Made by a program: the position numbers and the translations under genes. Shown piece by piece: positions 22,471-31,796 of a DNA stretch of 64,000 nt. Source of the stretch: Canicola haemoglobinophilus (GTDB lineage: Bacteria; Pseudomonadota; Gammaproteobacteria; Enterobacterales; Pasteurellaceae); assembly GCF_002015075.1 (NCBI RefSeq), contig NZ_MUXZ01000016.1, forward strand, positions 7,934 to 71,933. The letters are read 5' to 3'. The notes beneath the pieces were generated by a model. That model did not search any database and was not told the DNA's origin. It saw only the letters and a list, made by a program, of their open reading frames with translations. Positions within the stretch are counted from its first letter, which is position 1, and each line of letters opens with the position of its first letter.

Positions 22471-24891
22471 ATGAAATTAAATTTAGATTATTACTTGCTT
22501 GTTATTTTAATTAGTGCTCTTACATTGCTCATTAGTCCTCAAAGTTTTTTGCTAAGTTGGCAATGGATATTTCTTCTAGCCCTACTTTGCGGATTGCTGT
22601 ATGTGTGCATTAACAGGCAATTTTTTCGTTCTATATTGAAGCTATTTCTCATTTTTATTTTAGGGTTAGGCTATTTTCATGCACAAGCATTAAATTTATT
22701 AGAACAAAGCGAACGAGTTTCTCAGTTACCTAAAAAGCAGCAAGTCAATGTTAAAATCGTTGAAGTGATTCAACAGCAAGAATATCAAGCGGTCATCGCA
22801 GAAGGTAAATTAGCGCCCTCTTGGTCAACTCAACGGCTTTACCTAAACTGGCGGGCTGAGTCAAAGGTAAAAGTTGGGGAAATTTGGCAGACAGATCTAC
22901 AAATCCGTCCTATTTCTTCCCGATTAAATTTTGGTGGTTTTGATCGTCAAGCATGGTATTTAGCGAGGGAGATTACTGCTTATGCGACAGTTAAAAGTGC
23001 GGTGAAAATTGGTGACGATTTTTCTTGGCGTGATGATAGGTTAAATCAAGCTTTACAACAAACCTCTTCATTGCTTTCACAAGGCTTATTGATAGCCCTT
23101 GGTTTCGGAGAAAGGGCATGGTTAGATAAGGCTCAATGGCAACTTTATCAACAAACCAATACCGCACATTTAATCGCAATTTCTGGGTTGCATATTGGGC
23201 TAGCAATGTTTATTGGCTTTATCTTCGGGCGAGCCGTTCAAGTACTATTCCCAACGCGTTATATTGAACCCTATTTCCCTTTATGTATGGGGCTTTTATT
23301 TGCCTTGCTTTATGCGAGTTTAGCCGGATTTTCTATTCCCACTTTTCGTGCAATGATTGCTTTATTGATGATTTGTTTATGTCGTATGTGGCGCATTTCC
23401 TATAATGTGTGGCAATTATTTCTCCGGGTTATTTGTGTCTTGTTAGTACTGAACCCATTTATGTTGTTATCGGCGAGTTTTTGGCTGTCAATTGGTGCCG
23501 TAGGTTGCTTGATAATGTGGTATCACTGGGTACCGCTCAATTTATTTCAATGGCGAGAAAAAACGTTGCAACAATCCCCTTTACGCAAAGTGCGGTATTT
23601 TATTAGCCTTTTTCATTTGCAATTTGGACTTTTGTGGTTTTTTACACCTATTCAGTTGTTGCTTTTTAATGGTTTAGCCGTAAATGGATTTGGGGCAAAT
23701 TTGTTATTGTTGCCTATATTTAGTTTTTTGTTGGTTCCTCTTATTCTTTTTGCTGTACTAACGGAGGGCTTATTCAAGAGTTGGGCTATTGCTGATCAAA
23801 TTGCAATATGGGTTAACCAACTACTGATGTTATTGCCAAACCAATGGATACCTATTTCTTTGTCCATGAGCTATTTTGTATCATCAATATTGGCATTTTT
23901 GTTTATTTTGTGGTGCAAATGGCTGATGAAGCGCTCCTCTCATATTTCTATTGTATTAGGCTATACAAAGAAAACATTTTTCCCTATTCATTTATCTTTT
24001 ACTCAAGATTTCTCTATTAAAAAATATCAACTTGGCATGGTATTGGGCTCGGCTCTTTTTATTCTTTTCTTATGTTTGTGGATTTTTTCCCTATATGAAC
24101 AAGGGAAGTTTAAACAGCGCCAATGGCAGTTAGAGACTTTAGATGTAGGGCAAGGTTTGGCTACATTGCTAGTGAAAAATCAACGTGGAATTTTATATGA
24201 CACAGGGGCAAGTTGGCAAAATGGCAGTATGGCAAAAATTGAGATTATCCCTTACTTACAAAGGCAAGGAATTATTTTAGATAAAGTGATTTTAAGTCAT
24301 GATGATAATGATCATGCTGGTGGTGTAAAAGATATTTTACAGGCTTATCCGCAAGCTGAGTTTATTAGCCCATCGTTGAAAAAATATGAGAAACATCCAG
24401 AAAAGAGACCGCACTTTTCTTGTCAACGGGGAGAAATATGGTATTGGCAAGAATTAAAAATAGAAGTGTTGTCGCCGAATAAAGTTGTTAGTCGGGCAAA
24501 TAATCCAGATTCTTGTATTTTAGTTATTTTTGATGGGCAACATAAGGTGTTGTTAACCGGCGATGCTGATGTTGCGACTGAAGATAAAATCTTGCCAGAT
24601 TTGGCACAAATTGATGTATTACAGGTTGGGCATCATGGTAGTAAAACTTCGACAGGAATAAGATTGGTGCAGCATATTCAGCCAAAAATTGCGTTAATTT
24701 CTAGTGGGCGCTGGAATACTTGGGGATTTCCACATAAGGATGTTGTTAAGCGCTTAGAACAAGCTAAAAGTTCGATTTATAACACCGCACTTTCAGGGCA
24801 GATTCGTTTAATCTTCAAAGAGAAATCGATTCAAATTCAAACCGCAAGAACGGAATTTAGCCCTTGGTATCGTGGATTAATTGGCTTATAG
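22471..24891 (+). CDS. comEC: DNA uptake channel protein ComEC/Rec2
   Basis: 806 residues. Inner-membrane channel that moves single-stranded DNA into the cytoplasm during transformation. N-terminal helices and the ComEC N-domain (residues ~1-190), then the Competence domain with many helices (AISGLHIGLAMFIGF at ~230, LAGFSIPTFRAMIALLMI at ~290), then a C-terminal metallo-beta-lactamase-like domain (LDVGQGLATLLV, ILSHDDNDHAGGVKDI, VLLTGDAD, VGHHGSKTSTG). The HDDNDHAGG motif keeps the metal-binding pattern. Full length, so natural competence is plausible, in line with the dense uptake signals. msbA follows 44 bases later. Confidence 0.93.
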   Translation: MKLNLDYYLLVILISALTLLISPQSFLLSWQWIFLLALLCGLLYVCINRQFFRSILKLFLIFILGLGYFHAQALNLLEQSERVSQLPKKQQVNVKIVEVIQQQEYQAVIAEGKLAPSWSTQRLYLNWRAESKVKVGEIWQTDLQIRPISSRLNFGGFDRQAWYLAREITAYATVKSAVKIGDDFSWRDDRLNQALQQTSSLLSQGLLIALGFGERAWLDKAQWQLYQQTNTAHLIAISGLHIGLAMFIGFIFGRAVQVLFPTRYIEPYFPLCMGLLFALLYASLAGFSIPTFRAMIALLMICLCRMWRISYNVWQLFLRVICVLLVLNPFMLLSASFWLSIGAVGCLIMWYHWVPLNLFQWREKTLQQSPLRKVRYFISLFHLQFGLLWFFTPIQLLLFNGLAVNGFGANLLLLPIFSFLLVPLILFAVLTEGLFKSWAIADQIAIWVNQLLMLLPNQWIPISLSMSYFVSSILAFLFILWCKWLMKRSSHISIVLGYTKKTFFPIHLSFTQDFSIKKYQLGMVLGSALFILFLCLWIFSLYEQGKFKQRQWQLETLDVGQGLATLLVKNQRGILYDTGASWQNGSMAKIEIIPYLQRQGIILDKVILSHDDNDHAGGVKDILQAYPQAEFISPSLKKYEKHPEKRPHFSCQRGEIWYWQELKIEVLSPNKVVSRANNPDSCILVIFDGQHKVLLTGDADVATEDKILPDLAQIDVLQVGHHGSKTSTGIRLVQHIQPKIALISSGRWNTWGFPHKDVVKRLEQAKSSIYNTALSGQIRLIFKEKSIQIQTARTEFSPWYRGLIGL

Positions 24892-24935
24892 CCTAAATAA
24901 ATGTACAATACCGTCCAATTTTTTATCATAGAAGT

Positions 24936-26690
24936 ATGAATATGCAAGATAAAGATCTTTCTACATTACAAACCTTCAAACGCCTTTGGCCAACAATTGC
25001 ACCTTTTAAATTAGGTTTAATTGCTGCTGCTGCTGCACTCGTATTTAACGCCTTATCTGATGCGGCATTAATTCAAATGTTAAAACCATTGCTAGATGAT
25101 GGCTTTGGTAAAGCTGACAATTCTTTCTTAAAAATGATGGCTGTTGTCGTTGTTTTGTTAATCTTTGTACGTGGTGTTACCAGTTTTATTTCAACTTACT
25201 GCTTGGCTTGGGTTTCGGGGAAAGTAGTGATGACAATGCGTCGTAAGGTATTCAAGCATTTTATGTATATGCCAGTGACTTTTTTTGATCAGAATTCATC
25301 TGGTCGACTACTTTCACGTATCACTTACGATAGCGAGCTAGTTGCAAGTTCATCATCAGGATCATTAGTCACCATTGTGCGTGAGGGTGCTTATATTATC
25401 TCGTTACTAGCTGTGATGTTTTACACCAGTTGGCAACTGACTTTGGTGCTTTTTATTATTGGACCAATTATTGCGATCATCATTCGTATGGTGTCCAAGA
25501 AATTTCGTCAATTAGGAAAAAATCTGCAACACTCTATGGGCGAATTAACATCTTCCGCAGAGCAAATGCTTAAAGGACATAAAGTTGTTTTATCTTTTGG
25601 CGGTCAACAAGTAGAAGAGGAGCGCTTCGACAAAGTCAGTAACGATATGCGTCGTAAAGGCATGAAAGTGATGATGGCTGATGCGATTTCTGATCCTGTT
25701 GTGCAAATCATCGCCTCTTTTGCCCTTGCCGCTGTTTTATATTTAGCAACGTTACCAGAAATCATGACGCAAAACTTAAGTGCGGGCTCATTTACCGTAG
25801 TTTTTTCATCTATGCTTGCGATGATGCGCCCTTTGAAATCCTTAACTAATGTCAATGCACAATTTCAGCGAGGAATGGCGGCTTGTCAGACTTTGTTTGC
25901 ATTATTAGATATGGAAACAGAAAAAGATACTGGAACTTATGCTACTGATAAAGTGGAAGGAGAGGTTGAGTTTAAAAACGTTTCCTTTAGTTATAGCGGA
26001 AAAGAGCAACTTGCTTTAAATAATATCTCTTTTGCTATTCCGAAAGGAAAAACAGTGGCATTAGTAGGGCGTTCTGGTTCCGGTAAATCCACCATAGCTA
26101 ATTTGGTCACTCGTTTTTATGATATTGCGAAAGGCGAAATTACTTTAGATGGTATCAATATCCAAGATTATACTTTGGCAAATTTACGTGAACATTGTGC
26201 GGTGGTTTCGCAACAAGTGCATTTATTTAACGATACTATTGCCAATAATATTGCCTATGCAGCAACGGAAAAATATACAAGAGAGCAGATTATAGAGGCA
26301 GCTAAAGCCGCTTATGCTATGGAGTTTATTGAAAAATTAGAGAATGGCTTAGATACGGTGATTGGTGAGAATGGTGCAAGTTTGTCTGGCGGACAACGTC
26401 AACGTTTAGCTATCGCTCGAGCCTTATTACGTAATTCGCCAGTGTTAATTTTAGATGAAGCAACCTCTGCTTTAGATACAGAATCAGAGCGTGCAATTCA
26501 GGCGGCTTTGGAAACTTTACAGAAAGATAGAACTGTATTAGTTATAGCTCACCGTTTATCAACAATTGAAAAAGCGGATGAAATATTGGTGATTGAACAA
26601 GGTGAAGTCAAAGAGCGAGGCTCTCATCAAGAGCTGCTCGCCCTAAATGGCGCTTATAAACAGTTACATAACACACAATTTAATCATTAA
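24936..26690 (+). CDS. msbA: lipid A export ATP-binding/permease MsbA
   Basis: 584 residues (E. coli 582). Homodimeric ABC exporter that flips lipid A-core across the inner membrane. N-terminal six-helix domain (residues ~1-320) and nucleotide-binding domain: Walker A GRSGSGKST (~residue 378), signature LSGGQRQRLAIARALL, Walker B VLILDEATSALD, switch His in VIAHRLST. The initial MNMQDKDLSTL is MsbA-like; the second Met is an alternative start. It follows comEC closely, as in H. influenzae. The next gene here is rlmL rather than lpxK. Confidence 0.95.
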   Translation: MNMQDKDLSTLQTFKRLWPTIAPFKLGLIAAAAALVFNALSDAALIQMLKPLLDDGFGKADNSFLKMMAVVVVLLIFVRGVTSFISTYCLAWVSGKVVMTMRRKVFKHFMYMPVTFFDQNSSGRLLSRITYDSELVASSSSGSLVTIVREGAYIISLLAVMFYTSWQLTLVLFIIGPIIAIIIRMVSKKFRQLGKNLQHSMGELTSSAEQMLKGHKVVLSFGGQQVEEERFDKVSNDMRRKGMKVMMADAISDPVVQIIASFALAAVLYLATLPEIMTQNLSAGSFTVVFSSMLAMMRPLKSLTNVNAQFQRGMAACQTLFALLDMETEKDTGTYATDKVEGEVEFKNVSFSYSGKEQLALNNISFAIPKGKTVALVGRSGSGKSTIANLVTRFYDIAKGEITLDGINIQDYTLANLREHCAVVSQQVHLFNDTIANNIAYAATEKYTREQIIEAAKAAYAMEFIEKLENGLDTVIGENGASLSGGQRQRLAIARALLRNSPVLILDEATSALDTESERAIQAALETLQKDRTVLVIAHRLSTIEKADEILVIEQGEVKERGSHQELLALNGAYKQLHNTQFNH

Positions 26691-26736
26691 TTTTAATTGG
26701 GCATATTGCCCAATTTTTACTTTTTAGAGAGAAATA

Positions 26737-28890
26737 ATGAAACAACTTTTTGCTACTACATCACGTGGTTTTGAAGAACTTTTAAAAGTTGAATTAACAG
26801 AACTTGGCGCTCAAGAGTGTCGAGTAGCGCAAGGTGGCGTTCACTTTAGTGCAGATGATGAAACTCAATATCGAATTTTATTATGGTCGAGATTAAGTTC
26901 TCGTATTTTGTTGCCACTGATTACAACAAAAATTTACAGTGATTTAGACCTTTACTCAGCTATTGTTGGACAAAATTGGTTAACTCATTTTGATGAGCGA
27001 GTGACCTTTCTTGTAGACTTTAATGGGACAAATAGAGAAATTCGCCATACGCAATTTGGCGCAATGCGTATTAAAGATGGTATTGTGGACTATTTTGAGC
27101 GTAACGGAAAAATGCGTCCAAATGTGGATAAAGATTATCCCGATATTCGTATTCATGCGTATTTAAATCGAGATGAATTAGTGGTATCTCTTGATTTAAG
27201 TGGGGAAGCCTTGCATTTAAGAGGTTATCGAGAAGATACAGGCAAAGCACCACTGAGAGAAACATTGGCTGCTGCAATCGTATTACGCTCTGGCTGGCAG
27301 CAAGGAACCCCTCTTGTTGATCCTATGTGTGGCTCTGGTACTTTATTGATTGAGGCGACTCAAATGGAGGCACAAATCGCACCGCAGTTACACCGCTTAC
27401 ATTGGGGATTTGATTTTTGGAAAGGGCATAATCAAGCAGCTTGGGATAAAGTGAAACAAGAAGCGATTGAGTGTGCTGAACAAGCATTTCATCGAAATTT
27501 GGCACCGCACTTTTGGGGCTTTGATTTAGATCATCGAGTGTTACAAAAAGCTAAGAAAAATGCACAAAATGCTGGTGTAGCACATTTAATTCAATGGCAG
27601 CAAGGCGATGTTGCTGGACTAAAAAATCCAAGTAAACAAGAGAAAGGCACTGTGATTTGTAATCCGCCTTATGGTGAAAGATTAGGCACTACGCCGGCTT
27701 TAATTGCTTTGTATTCTGTATTTGGTCGTCAATTGAAAACAGAATTTTCTGATTGGAATGTGTCAGTTTTTAGTGGTGAGCCAGCACTACTTGATTGCTT
27801 ACGCTTACGTTCTCATCGCCAGTTCAAAGCAAAAAATGGTCCTTTAGATTGTATTCAGAAAAACTATCATATTGCAGTACGTAGTCCAGAAAGTGCGGTT
27901 GAAAATTCGCAAGAATTAACATTAAACTTCGCACCAGAAAATACTCAAGTTGCACAAGATTTTGCTAACCGTCTGCAAAAAAACATTAAGAAAATTGATA
28001 AGTGGGCAAAGCAACAGGGTATTGATGCTTATCGTTTATATGATGCGGATTTACCCGAATATAATTTGGCAGTTGATCGTTATGCGGATCATATTGTTGT
28101 GCAAGAGTATGCAGCTCCAAAAAATATTGATGAAAATAAAGCTCGCCAACGTTTGCTAGATGCTGTGAGTGCAATTTTGTCGGTTACTGGTATTGAAACA
28201 AATAAGCTGATTTTAAAAGTACGCCAAAAGCAAAAAGGCACTAATCAATATGAAAAACTCGCAAATAAAGGAGAGTATTTTTATGTGCATGAATATGGTG
28301 CAAAATTATGGGTTAATCTCACCGATTATTTAGATACAGGATTGTTTTTAGATCATCGTTTAACGCGTAAAATGCTTGGTGAAATGGCAAAAGGAAAAGA
28401 CTTCCTTAACTTATTCGCTTATACGGGTTCCGCAACAGTGCATGCTGCTTTAGGAAAGGCAAAATCGACTACCACAGTGGATATGTCCAATACTTATTTA
28501 AATTGGGCAGAACAAAATTTATTATTAAATGATATTGAAGGGAAACAGCATAAATTAATTCAAGCGGATTGCTTGCAGTGGTTAGATAAATGCGATCGTC
28601 AGTTTGATTTGATTTTTGTTGATCCTCCGACATTTTCCAATTCTAAGAGAATGGAAGATAGTTGGGATGTTCAACGTGATCATATTAAGCTAATGGCAAA
28701 TTTAAAACGTATTCTACGCACAAATGGCACCATTGTTTTTTCTAATAATAAACGTGGCTTCAAAATGGATATGGAAGGATTGCAAGAGTTAGGATTAAGT
28801 GTGGTAGAAATTTCAGCAAAAACCTTACCTTTGGATTTTGAACGTAATAAACAAATCCACAATTGTTGGATTGTGCAGCATCAGTCATAA
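26737..28890 (+). CDS. rlmL: 23S rRNA methyltransferase RlmKL (m2G2445/m7G2069)
   Basis: 717 residues (E. coli RlmKL 702): a fusion of two methyltransferases. N-terminal THUMP domain (residues ~45-155), first Rossmann methyltransferase with VDPMCGSGTLLIEA (SAM site) and catalytic CNPPYGERLG (~residue 308), making m2G2445; second domain with LNLFAYTGSATVHAALG and FVDPPTFSNSKR (~residue 628), making m7G2069 in 23S rRNA. Start ATG follows AGAGAGAAATA. No frameshift. Four tRNA genes lie just downstream on the same strand. Confidence 0.95.
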   Translation: MKQLFATTSRGFEELLKVELTELGAQECRVAQGGVHFSADDETQYRILLWSRLSSRILLPLITTKIYSDLDLYSAIVGQNWLTHFDERVTFLVDFNGTNREIRHTQFGAMRIKDGIVDYFERNGKMRPNVDKDYPDIRIHAYLNRDELVVSLDLSGEALHLRGYREDTGKAPLRETLAAAIVLRSGWQQGTPLVDPMCGSGTLLIEATQMEAQIAPQLHRLHWGFDFWKGHNQAAWDKVKQEAIECAEQAFHRNLAPHFWGFDLDHRVLQKAKKNAQNAGVAHLIQWQQGDVAGLKNPSKQEKGTVICNPPYGERLGTTPALIALYSVFGRQLKTEFSDWNVSVFSGEPALLDCLRLRSHRQFKAKNGPLDCIQKNYHIAVRSPESAVENSQELTLNFAPENTQVAQDFANRLQKNIKKIDKWAKQQGIDAYRLYDADLPEYNLAVDRYADHIVVQEYAAPKNIDENKARQRLLDAVSAILSVTGIETNKLILKVRQKQKGTNQYEKLANKGEYFYVHEYGAKLWVNLTDYLDTGLFLDHRLTRKMLGEMAKGKDFLNLFAYTGSATVHAALGKAKSTTTVDMSNTYLNWAEQNLLLNDIEGKQHKLIQADCLQWLDKCDRQFDLIFVDPPTFSNSKRMEDSWDVQRDHIKLMANLKRILRTNGTIVFSNNKRGFKMDMEGLQELGLSVVEISAKTLPLDFERNKQIHNCWIVQHQS

Positions 28891-29058
28891 CTGGCTGCTG
28901 AAAATGAAAGCAAGAAAAGATGCTTTTTTGTATGAATTGTATAATCTATATGCGAACAACATTGAAATACAAAAAAACATGAAAAAGTAGTTGACGAGTA
29001 GGGCAGATATCAGCATAATTAGCCCCGCAAAGCCGATGAGGGTAATGCAAATAATTAT

Positions 29059-29135
29059 GGCTATGTAGCTCAGTTGGTTAGAGCACAACACTCATAATGT
29101 TGGGGTCACAGGTTCGAATCCCGTCATAGCCACCA
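29059..29135 (+). tRNA. tRNA-Met (CAU), elongator type
   Basis: 77 bases, encoded CCA at the 3' end. Acceptor GGCTATG pairs with CATAGCC; D arm AGCTCAGTTGGTTAGAGC; anticodon loop CTCATAA with CAT; T arm GGTTCGAATCC. First base pair G-C and D-arm sequence fit an elongator rather than an initiator tRNA. Confidence 0.96.
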
Positions 29136-29140
29136 TATTT

Positions 29141-29225
29141 GCGGGACTGGCGAAATTGGTAGACGCACCAGATTTAGGTTCTGGCGCTGCGAGGTGTGTG
29201 GGTTCAAGTCCCTCGTCCCGCACCA
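29141..29225 (+). tRNA. tRNA-Leu (UAG)
   Basis: 85 bases with encoded CCA. Acceptor GCGGGAC / GTCCCGC, long variable arm typical of leucine (class II), anticodon stem CCAGA / TCTGG around loop TTTAGGT (anticodon TAG), T loop TTCAAGT. Separated by five bases from tRNA-Met, so processed from one transcript. Confidence 0.96.
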
Positions 29226-29252
29226 TTCATTAGCTTGCAAGTCTTTAGTAGG

Positions 29253-29327
29253 TGGGGTATCGCCAAGCGGTAAGGCACCGGGTTTTGATCTCGGCATCCC
29301 TAGGTTCGAATCCTAGTACCCCAGCCA
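29253..29327 (+). tRNA. tRNA-Gln (UUG), copy 1
   Basis: 75 bases with encoded CCA. Acceptor TGGGGTA / TACCCCA, discriminator G, anticodon loop TTTTGAT (TTG). The T-A-type first pair and discriminator G are typical glutamine identity elements. Confidence 0.96.
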
Positions 29328-29373
29328 TACTATCTTAAACACTTCTTGATTCATTCAAATCTAAAATATCTGT

Positions 29374-29448
29374 TGGGGTATCGCCAAGCGGTAAGGCACT
29401 GGGTTTTGATCTCAGCATCCCTAGGTTCGAATCCTAGTACCCCAGCCA
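29374..29448 (+). tRNA. tRNA-Gln (UUG), copy 2
   Basis: 75 bases, identical to copy 1 except for the anticodon-stem base pair, where C-G (CCGGG/CTCGG) becomes T-A (CTGGG/CTCAG). This is a compensatory double change. Anticodon TTG, CCA encoded. Confidence 0.96.
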
Positions 29449-29762
29449 TATAATTCTCTTGTTTCTAATCTAATCGTTGAAAATCCTATTTTTCTTTTGC
29501 TATTTGTATATATCCTACTTACTTTTTATGTGATTTTTTATTTGTATTATATATTTTGCTAAAGAGCTAATTAATAGGATTTATTTCTTTTATTATTTTA
29601 AATAATGATATTTATAACTTGTTTTTGCTTTTATTTTAGAGTTTTTAGCCTTGATTTTGTTTATTTTATGATTTGAATTAGCATTTTATTTTGATTTTTA
29701 TCTTGTTTTTATATTTAAATATTCTAGAATTCAAAAACGTTAATTCGTTATTAGGAACATTT
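29449..29762. other. AT-rich gene-free region
   Basis: 314 bases between the tRNA array and the Nramp-like gene. Very T-rich on the plus strand with no credible ORF, hairpin terminator or RNA gene. It should contain the transporter promoter; AGGAAC lies a few bases before the ATG at 29763. Confidence 0.4.
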
Positions 29763-31028
29763 ATGAAGGAAAATAAACAAGTAAATCAATCTTTTTGTGC
29801 ACATAAATTAAGCGCATTAGGTCCCGGTATTTTAATGGCATCCGCAGCTGTTGGTGGTTCACATATTATTGCTTCAACTCAGGCTGGGGCAATCTATGGC
29901 TGGCAATTGGCTATTATTATTCTTTTAGCTAATTTATTTAAATATCCATTTTTCCGTTTTGGCGTGCAATATACCTTAGATAGTGGTAATACCTTACTTG
30001 AAGGCTATCGTCAAAAAGGGCGGGGTTATTTATGGGTATTTTTCTTACTCAATGTTTTTGCCACAGTGATTAATACGGCTGCTGTAGGTTTACTTTGTGC
30101 TGCAATTTTGACTTTTGTGCTGCCAATTTCTGTTCCTGTCCCAACATTGAGCTTGATTGTTATTGGGGTTAGCTTGCTAATTCTATTGTTTGGGCAATAT
30201 CGTTTATTAGATAACTTATCTAAACTTATTATGATTGCACTAACTGTAACCACAGTAAGCGCAGTTGTTATTGCGTTAATGCGTAATGGTATTAATGGCG
30301 TTGCGACACAAGATTATATCTCCCAAAATCCATGGAGTTTAAGTGCGCTTGCTTTTATTGTTGCGTTAATGGGCTGGATGCCTGCGCCAATTGAGATTTC
30401 AGCTATCAATTCTATGTGGGTTGTAGCTAAGCGCCGTATTTCAAAAGTTTCTTATGAAGATGGTATTTGGGATTTTAATGTTGGTTATATTGGCACCGCT
30501 ATTTTAGCTATTGTGTTTCTTGCTTTAGGCGCATTAGTCCAATTTGGTTCTGGCGAAACAGTACAAATGGTGGGTGGAAAATATATTGCTCAATTAATTA
30601 ATATGTATGCATCCACTATTGGTGAATGGGCAAGAGTACTTATCGCATTTATTGCTTTTATGTGTATGTTTGGTACCACAATTACTGTCATTGACGGATA
30701 TTCTCGTTCAAATGTGGAAAGTTTACGCTTAATTTTAAATAAAAAAGAAAGTAGTTTAAGAACATTAAATTTGGCGATGTTATTCGCTGCACTTTCTGGG
30801 CTAGCGATTATTTTCTATTTCAATAATGCAGTTGGACCAATGTTAAAATTTGCTATGATAGCCTCTTTTGTTTCGACCCCTGTTTTTGCTTGGCTAAATC
30901 TTTCATTGGTTTTAAAAGGGGAGCATCGAGTTAGAGGTGGATTATTTTGGCTTTCAGTAATTGGTTTGTTGTATTTAACTTCATTCACTTTATTATTCAT
31001 AGCTTATCAAGCTGGTTGGCTTGCTTAA
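29763..31028 (+). CDS. Nramp-related divalent cation transporter family protein
   Basis: About 421 residues from MKENKQVNQSF (AGGAAC upstream); the 24-residue longer frame is hydrophobic AT-rich translation without an initiation signal. About eleven helices of the Nramp/LeuT fold. The first helix reads GPGILMASAAVGGSHIIAST, where true Nramp metal transporters have an unwound DPGN motif, and the sixth helix region is MGWMPAPIEISAINSMW in place of the MPHN-type motif. So the two metal-ligand motifs of Mn/Fe Nramp proteins are missing. The protein belongs to the wider superfamily, but substrate is unknown. A strong terminator follows. Confidence 0.78.
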   Translation: MKENKQVNQSFCAHKLSALGPGILMASAAVGGSHIIASTQAGAIYGWQLAIIILLANLFKYPFFRFGVQYTLDSGNTLLEGYRQKGRGYLWVFFLLNVFATVINTAAVGLLCAAILTFVLPISVPVPTLSLIVIGVSLLILLFGQYRLLDNLSKLIMIALTVTTVSAVVIALMRNGINGVATQDYISQNPWSLSALAFIVALMGWMPAPIEISAINSMWVVAKRRISKVSYEDGIWDFNVGYIGTAILAIVFLALGALVQFGSGETVQMVGGKYIAQLINMYASTIGEWARVLIAFIAFMCMFGTTITVIDGYSRSNVESLRLILNKKESSLRTLNLAMLFAALSGLAIIFYFNNAVGPMLKFAMIASFVSTPVFAWLNLSLVLKGEHRVRGGLFWLSVIGLLYLTSFTLLFIAYQAGWLA

Positions 31029-31057
31029 ACGCAAAAGTGTTTTATTATAAAATAGAT

Positions 31058-31084
31058 AAGCGACACATAGTTGTCGCTTTTTTG
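31058..31084 (+). terminator. terminator after the Nramp-related gene
   Basis: AAGCGACA / TTGTCGCTT around CATAG, followed by TTTTT. It separates the transporter from qseB. Confidence 0.85.
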
Positions 31085-31127
31085 TGTAAAATAATCAGCA
31101 AATTAACAAAAAAGTGCGGTGAAAATA

Positions 31128-31796
31128 ATGAGAATTTTATTAATTGAAGACGATCCTTTGATTGGTGATGGACTAAAGTTAGGTCTAACTAAGTCTGGTT
31201 TTAGTGTAGATTGGTTTACTGATGGAAAAACTGGATTAGATGCGCTTTTTGCTGCGCCTTATGATGCAGTTTTATTAGACTTAACCTTACCTACAATGGA
31301 TGGGCTAGAAGTATTACAGCAATGGCGTAAAAATGCCAAGGATGTTCCTATGCTGATTTTAACGGCGAGAGATACATTAGATGAACGAATTAGTGGTTTG
31401 CAGCATGGAGCAGATGATTATGTATGTAAGCCATTTGCTCTTGGGGAAATTGTAGCTCGTTTACAAGCATTAATTCGTCGTCGCTATGGACAAATTAGCC
31501 CTACCATTGAGCATAGTTTAGTGAGGTTTGATCCTAGCCAGCGTAAAGTTTTTTTACGTAACGAAGAAATTGCACTCACAACTAGAGAATATAAATTATT
31601 AGAGTTATTTATGTTTAATAAAGAACGTGTGCTGACTCGAAACTTTATAGAGGAAAAACTCTATACTTGGGATGATGAAGTTAGCAGCAATGCGCTAGAG
31701 GTTCATATTTATAATTTACGCCAAAAGTTAGGGAAACAATTTATCCGTACAGTACATGGTGTAGGCTATGCTTTAGGAAAAAATGAAAACTCATGA
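31128..31796 (+). CDS. qseB: response regulator QseB (OmpR family)
   Basis: 222 residues from MRILLIEDDPLIGDG, the usual start of the family; an in-frame GTG nine bases earlier overlaps an uptake signal (AAGTGCGGT). Receiver domain with Asp in AVLLDLTLPTMDGL (~residue 51) and the conserved Lys in VCKPFALGE (~101). C-terminal winged helix (LTTREYKLLELFMFNKERVL, VHIYNLRQKLG). Partner of the sensor kinase QseC, whose gene overlaps the last four bases (ATGA). In this assembly the partner is frameshifted. Confidence 0.92.
   Translation: MRILLIEDDPLIGDGLKLGLTKSGFSVDWFTDGKTGLDALFAAPYDAVLLDLTLPTMDGLEVLQQWRKNAKDVPMLILTARDTLDERISGLQHGADDYVCKPFALGEIVARLQALIRRRYGQISPTIEHSLVRFDPSQRKVFLRNEEIALTTREYKLLELFMFNKERVLTRNFIEEKLYTWDDEVSSNALEVHIYNLRQKLGKQFIRTVHGVGYALGKNENS

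Noticed and set aside
28885..29091. Minus-strand 68-aa hydrophobic ORF before the tRNA array
   Set aside because: It runs into tRNA-Met, has no ribosome-binding site and looks like random AT-rich translation.
29253..29448. Two tRNA-Gln genes as a CRISPR-like or phage repeat
   Set aside because: They are ordinary tandem tRNA genes with full cloverleaf and a compensatory stem change.
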